From positions 13,854,759 to 13,918,758 of the forward strand of contig JAQNBH010000007.1 in NCBI GenBank assembly GCA_028752905.1: a DNA stretch of 64,000 nt, read 5' to 3'. Shown one piece after another: positions 11,105 to 64,000 of this stretch (positions are counted from its first letter, which is position 1; the number at the start of each line of letters is the position of its first letter). The notes below the pieces were generated by a model that was not told the DNA's origin, made no database searches, and saw only the letters and a list, made by a program, of their open reading frames with translations. This DNA comes from Cladorhizidae sp. MBARI D1340-BT2 (taxonomy: Eukaryota; Porifera; Demospongiae; Poecilosclerida; Cladorhizidae). The position numbers were made by a program, and so were the translations under genes.

Positions 11105-11277
11105 TGAAGAAAAACTGTCCGAAATAGTTTATTCTTGTCAAAATGGGCACATTAGTTGTAAAAAGAGTTTCATAATGTTAAAAACGAACCTAATGTGCCC
11201 ATTTTGACAAGAATGAACTATTTCAGACAGTTTTCTTCATCAAAATGGGCACATTAAGTTCCTTCTTAACATTATGA
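11105..11277. repeat. Three-armed palindrome
   Basis: Arm A (11105-11153) contains TTCTTGTCAAAATGGGCACA; arm B (11190-11239) is its inverse complement over about 49 nt with few mismatches. A second overlapping inverted pair is 11168-11206 against 11239-11277 (TCAAAATGGGCACATTA then TTAACATTATGA). The block TCAAAATGGGCACATTA thus occurs three times. Probably a foldback MITE. Confidence 0.7.
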
Positions 11278-11279
11278 CA

Positions 11280-11725
11280 GTTGAAGTGGATCATGGGCAG
11301 TGTGAACTAGTGAAGAGGAGAAATGGTGTGGCAAAGATAGTATTGCCTTCGAGTATTGCAGTAAAGCCTTTAATGTTGGGGGTTGGATAGCAGTCATCTT
11401 TGCTCAGCTGACAAAATTCTATACAAGGCCACTAACCCCTCCATCTGGTTCATGAGCCATGTAGAGTGGTAAGGACCAGTTTTTCTTGGAGGGATGGATG
11501 ATGCCAAGAGCAACATTTCATCTAACTCCATTTTTGGCAATTTCGAGTTTCTCAGGGCAGAGGTGCCAAAATGAGCAAAAACTGGTGGTCAATTTGTGAC
11601 GATCTAGCAAGTAACATTGTGTCTAGTATTACTGCAGCTGAAGCAGAGTTGCATGAGAGTGGGAAAGGATTGCAGAAGTGAATGATAAAGGCATGATTCT
11701 GTGATGTAGCTAAGGCCGAGGAATG
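11280..11725. other. No recognised feature
   Basis: Lies downstream (minus sense) of the Ty3 protease relic, where reverse transcriptase would be expected, but I see no reverse transcriptase motif. Confidence 0.4.
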
Positions 11726-11726
11726 T

Positions 11727-12870
11727 TCACAGAATGTCTTGAGCATGTGCGGTAGAATGTTTGTCTGTTGAGGAGACATTCCCATGAGCAAGATCTACCA
11801 ATATGTTGGACTGGCAGAGGAAGTCTGCACCTAGGATGGGCTTTAAAATATCCATGATGGTGAAGGGCCAGGTAAATTTGCAGTGCATTCTCAAGTCAAG
11901 GGAGAGGGTCTTGGTCCCATAGTTTGCAAAATAAGTGCCGTGAAATGGGGTTCCTTTCTTACCATTCTGCTTGTTGTGAGGCTGTACTGGTACAGCACTG
12001 ATGTCTGCTCCAGTGTCCAAAAGGTTAGCATATGTTAGTGAGTATATCTATGGTAAAAAAGAGGCATTCTGTTTACCCATGACACTAGTCACCACTAGTG
12101 GTGCAGTTGAGTGTTTCCCCAAGATCAGGAGCTTTTTTCCCTCTGCAGTGATGGTACCAGCAAGTGCCATTGTGTGACTGGTCAGTGGTGTGAAAGAGAT
12201 TATCAAATCCAGCTTCAGTGATTGGAACAGAACACACTTGCGAAATGGGCAGGTTGGTTGTATGTGTTATTCGGCTGGGGCCTACACATGATCTACCGGG
12301 CAGCAAGTGAGGTATTGTCAGGCTCATTCCGAAGGAGATGACTTATACAATTTGGCATGACCTCAAGAAAGATGGATTTTTTCGTACCATCACCAGTGCT
12401 CCTAGTTGGGTCCAGGAGCTACATATCTCAGAACAGCTGTTGAAGGGTGGCAATCACCGATTTGGTTGAGAGACCAAACCTTCCTCATGCGTTGTTCTTC
12501 AGTGAGAGAGGTGTGCTCGATGAGGGTTTTCAGAGGTCTGCTGTCCCTATCTGCCAAGTATGATGTCCCGGATGGTGGAGCAGATGTTGGTTGAAAGATG
12601 CGACTAAGTGGTTGTAGTGGAAATGTACAGAAGTGATCTTCGGAGTTTTGAACTGGGCTTCAACAGTCGCAAACCAGGCAGTGACATCTTTGCTCCAGAG
12701 CTCAGTGATACACAAGGCAGTGCTGGCAATAACCAATTTGTGTATATCTTGTTCCTTATGGTCAAGCATTGTAGGGACAGGAGGAATTATTAATGCAGAA
12801 GATTTGGCAAATATTCGACTCGGGTCGGATATCAAATAGACATACAGCATCTGTCACAGGAAATAGGTGG
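11727..12870 (-). pseudogene. Ty3/gypsy gag-protease relic
   Basis: Reading leftward: gag matrix/capsid start AWFATVEAQFKTPKIT (about 12660), a zinc-knuckle-like tail CWYHHCRGKKA (about 12150), then a retropepsin DTGADISAVP (12018-11989) with TYFANYGTKTLSLDL and ILKPILGADFLCQSNILVDL. The D-T-G site and GADFL flap are intact, but frames change at least twice and nothing of reverse transcriptase remains. It is a different copy from the relic at 17.5-21.1 kb, which lies upstream in the same orientation. Confidence 0.75.
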
Positions 12871-13850
12871 GACCTGGCCAGAATCAGAATGGAGTAAATG
12901 TGAAGTACATGAACCAAGATTCACCACTGTGGTAGGGACAGAATTGAATGAGGTTAGGTTCCACATCCTAGTTTAATATGTTTGCATGGTTTCAGTGTAG
13001 CTACAGAGGTAGAAAACTGTTTGGAGTAGTGGGAACCTAGCTCACAGGCTTCCTGGGCTTTAGTTTGCAGGATAGGTTAGTGAATCGTTTTCCTAATTGG
13101 CATAATTTAACCAAGACTAAGTCTATTAATGCTCAATCTGACCCTTGACCTGGGATGTTTGTCTATCATTGTAACACTGGCCAAATCTTCCCAATCTATA
13201 GGAGGCAAGAGGTACAAAGAACTTGGTCATCCCAATGATGGTTCAGATTAATTGCTAGTGATCCAAGCCGAATGAACCATTGGTACGGTACATACATTCC
13301 ATTGTAAAAACTTTTTCATGGATGGTTACAGAATATAGCTGTAATGATAACATGAAAGATGAATGCAAATTTTACGTCAATTTTTTAATGTAGGACTTGC
13401 TGATTAGTTAACTATATTATATATTCATGTCTGTACATGTAGAGGCCAAAAAGTGTTTAGTGGTCTAGTTGTGAACAATTTGTTTTCGGTATAGTTGTGA
13501 CCTTTCTCAACTCCAGTCACATCTTTCATAGTGAATATCTTGCTGCCTCACAGAGGGAGTACAAAGTGCCAGTGTGGACAGTCTTGTTCTTACTGTGAAG
13601 GTTGTTAATTCAAATGTAGTTTATCATGTGTCTGCACCTATTAATGCATAGATGTGCTGCAAGACTCAGCCTTACATGAACATAGAAAAGCCAGAAAAGT
13701 TGAGATTTGCTTGGTTTTGAGAGTTGTGTTAGTTTACCCATCCTACCTAGTTTGAAGGTATAGATGCATGATGCTGCAATATGTAGCTCCAGCTCAACAT
13801 TTTGATGATGCCTATATTATGAGTTATGGACCTCCCACCAAAGTTGCTAA
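12871..13850. other. No recognised feature
   Basis: Non-coding by inspection; no repeat or family recognised. Confidence 0.4.
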
Positions 13851-13852
13851 CC

Positions 13853-14095
13853 TTTCACCTTAATCACTGACATCCCACCTCAAGCACTGACATCTCAGAT
13901 CAGCCACTGACTCAGTTACTGACCTCCTACCTCAGGCACTGACCTATCACCTCAGCTACTGACTCAGTCACTGACTCCCCACCTCAGGCACTGAAGTCTC
14001 ACCTCAGCCACTGATTCAGTCACTAACCTCTCTCAGGCACTGAAGTCTCACCTCAGCCACTGATTCAGTCACTGACCTCCCACCTCAGAACAAGT
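13853..14095. repeat. Minisatellite
   Basis: Tandem CACTGACCTCCCACCTCAG-type units, with a longer duplicated block (GAAGTCTCACCTCAGCCACT followed by GATTCAGTCACT) at about 13983 and 14043. Confidence 0.75.
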
Positions 14096-14217
14096 TTAAC
14101 AGCAGGTAAATCATATAGCAGAGTTACATAAAATTGTGCATTTGCTGTATCAGACTTGTTGTTTATAAGTAATACAATTCACAGCCTATCTATTTGATGA
14201 AGCATTCTGATTATACA

Positions 14218-14470
14218 GGTGACATCAATTATGATGCAGATATTGAAGATATGAGGGCCCTGGAACAGCTTCCAAAGAAGAAGAGAAAATTGTGACAGAG
14301 CTGATAGCTCAGGAGAGCATGAGATTACTGAAAGTGACATTGTTGATGAGCTGTGGTCTACCTCTTCTGGTAGTAGTATTGGAGCAGTCCACTCTTCTGA
14401 CTCACAGACAGACAGTAATTTGGATACTTGCGAATGAACATTATCTTGTTTCTATCGCTCATTTTGTTGG
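14218..14470 (+). other. Unassigned acidic, Ser-rich coding-like fragment
   Basis: After TTATACAG (acceptor-like) the sequence reads GDINYDADIEDMRALEQLP then, one frame over, ITESDIVDELWSTSSGSSIG. The composition looks like the acidic start of a transposase or nuclear protein, but I recognise no family. One frame change; no start codon. Confidence 0.25.
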
Positions 14471-14902
14471 TGAATGGATTTCCAGACATGTGGTACATAA
14501 TTGTTATGGTTTCTCGGCCTGTTTTGAGTTATTATAGATCTAAAAATTGGCTTCTACAAAAAGTTAAATGAATACCTTAGTAATGTAATTTTGGTGGCCA
14601 TTTTGGATTTTGCGGCCATCTTGGATTTGAGGCAAAATTCAGGGTGGCCCCCAAGCTAATATCAAAGGGTATATGTTCAAGATGATGGAACCACTGAGAA
14701 AACTGGGCCCTGTCTATAAATGGTGAAGTGTCCAGTTATGCAGACGCCAGGATTCACTAATTGAGTGGAAGGAAGTCATGATACAGGTTGTTCTCGTTGG
14801 TCTATCAAAATATCCTTTGCCACTCCAACTCTAGAACAGATTTTGTTGATGAGTTCCTAACTTAATATGTTCTTCATTAATTGATTTCAATACTGCTGCT
14901 TG

Positions 14903-15224
14903 TTAGGCCCGAGCTTTATCAGGGGGATAACAACCATGGACATATTAACTAGAGTGAACCATAGATGAATGGATTATTAAATTAAGTGTGAACTCATAAT
15001 TATTATTATCTCATGATTATTCCTGCCTGTTATGTTTGTATGTGTGCTTGCGTCGATGTTATGTCATCACCCCATTGGTTCCTTGTAAGTGTCTTCATCA
15101 TTCTTGTACATGTATATGTATATTCCTAAACTGGCCTATTTAAGGGGGCAGCCTTGGTGGCATCGGCAGATTTCCTACTCTCTTCTAAATTACAATTTGG
15201 AATTAAAACTCTATAGTCTTAGGA
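14903..15224 (+). repeat. Possible solo LTR
   Basis: Starts TGTTAGGCCCGAGCTTTATC, has a TATA-like CCTATTTAAGGGGGCAGC near 15136 and ends near CTCTATAGTCTTAGGA. The last 20 bases recur at 15710-15729. No matching second LTR, so this rests on composition alone. Confidence 0.3.
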
Positions 15225-15477
15225 GGGCACCAATTAGCCAAGGGCACGCACTGCATGCTATTAGCTAACCACACCATTTTTTCCCTCCTTTTTCTTTTTC
15301 ACAACTAATGAATTTTTCTTCTTGTTAACCACTGCAGCTGCAACACTAAGCCGCTGACTAGTAGTAGCCACTAAGCTTGTTATTTGCTGTTAGGACAATC
15401 TGGCAAATTGGTGAATTGCTCAGGGTGATGTAACGTATCCACCAAACTCAACTAATCCAAACACAACTAATATTCCA

Positions 15478-15705
15478 TCAGAATTATATAGCAGCAAAAT
15501 CAGAGTATGAGAAAAACCTGATTAATGACTTTGCCTATTCCTCCAGCCCAAAGATATACAAATACATACGTAGCTGTACACTACCATCCCCCCACTTGTT
15601 GGTCTAAATTCCACCTTGGCTACTTCCGATGAGGAAAAAGCAACCTTATTCAACTCATATTTTCACTCTGTCTTTACCACAAAACTCTTGAATACAATTC
15701 AAACT
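15478..15705 (+). pseudogene. LINE fragment (CR1/Jockey-like), endonuclease-RT linker
   Basis: Plus strand reads EYEKNLINDFAYSSSPKIYK, YIRSC, then ATSDEEKATLFNSYFHSVFT, the conserved linker between endonuclease and reverse transcriptase in CR1/Jockey-type LINEs. Frame changes once. Truncated at both ends. Confidence 0.65.
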
Positions 15706-15732
15706 CTATAAAACTCTATAGTCTTAGGAATT

Positions 15733-16041
15733 GGTCTATAGTTATTAACCATGGATTTTTCACCAGATTTGAGGATTGGAATAATGAGGTGAGTACACCA
15801 CTCTTTGGGAAGATGGACTTCTCTACAAAGCCGATGGATTTGCGGTATACAAGATGCTCTAGAACCTTAGAGACTTGATCAAAGCATACTTTATGCTAGA
15901 TATGACAAGATCCAGACCTTCAAAGTAGATTGCTCTGCAAAATGATGTAATGTCAGTGGGAAAGTCTCTTACATCAGAGCTATCTTCGTATCTTTTTTTA
16001 TTTTTATCTCTGTGGGTCTTCCACTTTACAATCAGTGGCAA
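15733..16041 (-). pseudogene. LINE fragment, start of reverse transcriptase, inverted
   Basis: Minus strand reads FEGLDLVISSIKYALIKSL and then LPKEWCTHLIIPILKSGEKS with NNYRPI, the first reverse transcriptase blocks that should follow the plus-strand linker next door. The two pieces face each other across 15705-15733, so an inversion is inferred. Confidence 0.65.
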
Positions 16042-16579
16042 TTTTTTTCTTTGGACAAGAAATGATTGAAGTTTGTATTAGATCGAATTGACTGCAATGT
16101 GGTGACAGTCATACCTGACATTGAGACAATGTATAGCTATTAATTTGTAGCAGATTTGATTCATACTGCCCAGATGAAAAGTACAGAAAAATTACCAAAC
16201 ATAATCAAGATTGAGTGCTGTCTTCCTACACTGAGATGCTAATTAATGGCTGCAAAGGTAAAGTGATGAGAAAATTGCAGTGTATAACTCAACAATTCAG
16301 GGGTGGCACTGCTTTAGCTGCTCTCACAGATCATCCTTCTATTGATGCTATGGGTCATAATTGTGAATCCATAAAAATAAATTTATTGAAAGATAAGCAT
16401 AGTGCTACACTACAATACATATGGAATTATCATATATAAATTTAGACAAATGCGTTGTGTGTATGACTAAGCTAACCAAAAGTCAACTACTCTATATTTT
16501 TGGTAGATTATATTATGTATAATAATCCAAATGTTATTGCAAACAAAATCTTCAGGGAATAGTATTAGCTCTATACAGA
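16041..16579. other. 3' flank of the receptor gene, no other feature
   Basis: Apart from the polyadenylation hexamer at 16382 I recognise nothing here. Confidence 0.4.
16382..16387 (-). terminator. Candidate polyadenylation signal of the RTK gene
   Basis: AATAAA on the minus strand (TTTATT on plus) about 195 nt past the stop codon. Position fits a short 3' UTR; hexamers of this kind are common in AT-rich DNA, so support is modest. Confidence 0.4.
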
Positions 16580-59986
<43,407 letters not shown>

Positions 59987-60554
59987 CTGAAGGCAAATAC
60001 AAAAATATCAATTATTATTAATTAACACTTTAGGGACAAGAAATTAGAATGCACATGTATACATAATTTCTTTTTTCAAAGCATCAAACCAAATAATAGC
60101 AAATTTTATGGCCATCTTCTTAATGCTAGGGCTCCACCAGGCATGCTCTGATGATATATTAGCTAACTTAGAGACAATAAAAGTAAATGAAGCATAGGTA
60201 TACTCATTTTGCAAACACCATAGCAGTCATTTTTTCTTTGTGCTACCTAGGACCTCGATCTTCTTAATTGAACAACAACTTTGTTAATAAACAACTTGAA
60301 ATTTCATTCTCTCAATGCTTCGAGTAGATGCTCTAGCTTTTATGAGATGCTAAGACTTGCATGAGCCTGCTATATACTGGTTGACAGCTATTAACCACGT
60401 GCTACAAAACCACACCCTGGTACATGAGTCCAGCTCGTATACTGACACACGTGTCGAGCACATAAACCTCCACATGCACAAACCAGATGTGGAAAAAAAA
60501 TTCTTTCAATTTTTAGTTTAAAGAAGAAGAAGAGGAAGAGGAAGAGGAGTAGTA
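59987..60554. other. No recognised gene
   Basis: Upstream of the first RTK exon found; includes a short purine stretch (GAAGAAGAAGAGGAAGAGG) at 60521-60558. The exon for the first half of this Calx-beta repeat should lie upstream but was not seen here. Confidence 0.4.
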
Positions 60555-60935
60555 GGAGGAAGTTCAACATCAAAGTCGTTTTCAGATCAGGTTGAACTCT
60601 GAAGACACAACTGAGCAGAGTGAAGGATATTTTACCAGCAAACATACACTCATGCATTGTGTACCGCATTCCTTGCAGCTGTGAGAAATATTACATAGGG
60701 GAAACCATCAGAAGACTGAAGACCAGAGTGAAAGAGCATCATGATGCCTGTAGAAAGTGTGCCAAAGAGAAGTCTGCAATCGCTCAACATGCATGGGATA
60801 ATGGACATCGGAACCTATGTGTATTGGAAGCCACCATCTTGATCCAGCCAGAAGACAGAAGGAACTGCTAGTCAAGGAGGCATTGCCAGCCTAGTAGAGA
60901 GGTTCAATCGAAGTCTGAACTTGAAGCCATGACCA
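60555..60935 (+). pseudogene. Penelope-like element, GIY-YIG endonuclease fragment
   Basis: FNIKVVFRSG precedes an open block VKDILPANIHSCIVYRIPCS, CEKYYIGETIRRLKTRVKEH, KEKSAIAQHAWDNGH: the GIY-YIG nuclease at the C-terminus of Penelope-like retroelements, with the Tyr, Arg and His of the family in place. The end (LLVKEAL, RFNRSLNLKP) is frame-shifted. The reverse transcriptase part is missing. Closely matches the relic at 9040-9470. Confidence 0.75.
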
Positions 60936-61210
60936 TTATAATTATTCTTATTTTATCTTATGTATTTATCAGTTATTTAATCTTGATAATTTATATCTTG
61001 ATAATTTCATTTAATTCTTAATTTTGTTTTTGTTTTTTGTTTCATATCTTTATATAATTATTTATATACTTATTTGTTTATGTATTTATTATATATATTA
61101 TTATTTATATATATATAACATATCTTATTTATATTTATTATTATTTTATTTTATTTTATATATTTTATCTACATTTATTATTATTGATTAAATTTTATTA
61201 ATTTTTTGTT

Positions 61211-61745
61211 TGTTAGTTAGTTTTTTGTTTTTTTTTTTTTTTGGACATAATTTTATTTTTATAAACAATAAAAAATTACAAAAATACCAAAATAATAACT
61301 AATTAACAATAAATACATAAATAATAACTAACTAAAAAGCTAACGAGTTCAACTCCCGACTGACCCCAAAACAGACAAGGCATTCCCCGTGGACTGCAAC
61401 TGAGAGACGCTGAAGGAGGTGAGCATGGGCATTCACTCCCCAGTTGCCTTATCCTGAGGCTAAGCACCTTCATGAAAACCATTGACCTATTTCCAATGAC
61501 ACCCAATGACTCGATGGCCACAGGCACAAAAAATTGGCAAGGATCTAGGCTGGTATACTTGGCCATTTTTTCCTCCTCAGCCATAGCAGTCACAGATCCA
61601 GCACTACTCACTGCTGCACCCAGATATGACTGGGACAGGTTGCATCCCACACAAGTTACTTGCCATTCTTCCATGGCACCATGGTTACCCCATCAGGCCT
61701 TTTCACATGAACGAAAGGGACCGGATGGTTTCATCCTGGAAGGGG
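61211..61745 (-). pseudogene. LINE 3' end with poly-A tail
   Basis: Minus strand reads KRPDGVTMVPWKNGK, AEEEKMAKYTSLD, FFVPVAIESLGVIGNRS then, shifted, LLQRLSVAV. This is the C-terminal end that follows reverse transcriptase in a common group of metazoan LINEs. It is followed by AT-rich 3' sequence and an A-tract (T at 61228-61242 on plus). 5' truncated, as usual for LINE insertions. Confidence 0.65.
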
Positions 61746-61749
61746 CACC

Positions 61750-63465
<1,716 letters not shown>

Positions 63466-63469
63466 TTTC

Positions 63470-64000
63470 CACATCTTGTTCATATGCTAGATGGTAACCC
63501 AGTTCATGTGTTGGACCTAAGTACTGAGTGTAGTTTTGTAGTACTTGTATGTTTCATGTGAGTCTTAGTATCTCATTATTCCTAGAGCATCTGGTTGAAA
63601 TGTCGAGTGAATACAATTTCAAGTTGAGTAGTTATTGTAATGTTATTTTTCCAAACCCTAGTAGAGCAAGCAATCAATTTATTGCAGTCATTCCATTTTA
63701 TATTTCTTGCTAACTCTATGGCTTCTAGCTTTTTTTGACTTCAACTTCTTTGTTCAAACAAATGATGACTATGCTTGCCACTGTAAAGCTACTCCATTTA
63801 TTGTGTTGCTGTAAAAAGGTTTAGCCTCCCTAGCAAACAGCTTAGTTAGACTTCACTATGTGAACTCTAGTGTAGCTCTTTGGTAATGGATATCAAGTTT
63901 CCATTCTTTATGTTGATACATACACTCTTGTTGAGAACATGAAACATACATGTGTTGATCTGTTGTTATTCTTAAATGTCACAATAATATTTTAGAAGTC
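63470..64000. other. No recognised feature
   Basis: Unique-looking AT-rich sequence; nothing supportable. Confidence 0.4.

Noticed and set aside
11552..11791. 79-codon minus open frame after the Ty3 protease
   Set aside because: Different frame, no reverse transcriptase motif; treated as a chance frame.

Overview
The window looks like AT-rich, intron-rich, transposon-laden nuclear DNA of an early-branching metazoan, most likely a sponge. This is inferred from a Calx-beta/tyrosine-kinase receptor gene with a MET/AXL-like kinase, several metazoan retroelement families and long simple-sequence arrays. I see no prokaryotic operons, rRNA, convincing tRNA or CRISPR array.

Host gene. One minus-strand gene dominates the window. 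Twenty exons between 59986 and 16580 encode the 3' part of a receptor tyrosine kinase. The ectodomain has about six and a half Calx-beta repeats, each split over two exons. A transmembrane exon (37286-37631) follows, then seven kinase exons (28987-16580) with an intact glycine loop, VAVK lysine, [16 protein letters not shown] and WSYG. Every ectodomain exon boundary is phase 1 and all joins I made by hand keep frame. The 5' end lies beyond base 60000. At least one juxtamembrane exon between 37286 and 28987 is unaccounted for.

Left flank, 1-16 kb. This is a graveyard of mobile elements: two Gmr1-type Ty3/gypsy relics (integrase before reverse transcriptase) in opposite orientations at 44-2235 and 3174-6406, a hAT-like MITE with a 31-G run inside the first, a second MITE at 2666-3051, a mariner-like relic at 8034-8940, a Penelope-like GIY-YIG relic near 9.2 kb, a Ty3 gag-protease relic at 11.7-12.9 kb, two minisatellites, a three-armed palindrome and an inverted LINE fragment.

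Introns of the receptor gene. They carry a Ty3 relic of conventional order (17.5-21.1 kb), two pogo-like coding remnants, a compound tetranucleotide array (30.4-31.0 kb), a TTAA-flanked 728-bp element (42963-43690) and a nearly intact LTR retrotransposon at 47294-51275. That element has LTRs with two substitutions and one 9-nt indel, a perfect 5-bp target duplication, and no integrase.

Most unusual item. A 5.1-kb segment (32028-37176) is bounded by about 120-nt inverted repeats and carries a decayed, multi-domain gene (36545 to 32331, minus). The gene belongs to a recurring but, to me, unnamed metazoan protein family with an N-terminal Cys finger, a YHRNCY motif, an LGGFHT module, a PIN/FEN-like acidic region and a Cys-rich tail. 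It may be an undescribed large DNA transposon.

Right flank, 60-64 kb. A Penelope-like GIY-YIG fragment, a LINE 3' end and a (TTA)n array of about 1.3 kb with about 303 perfect units.
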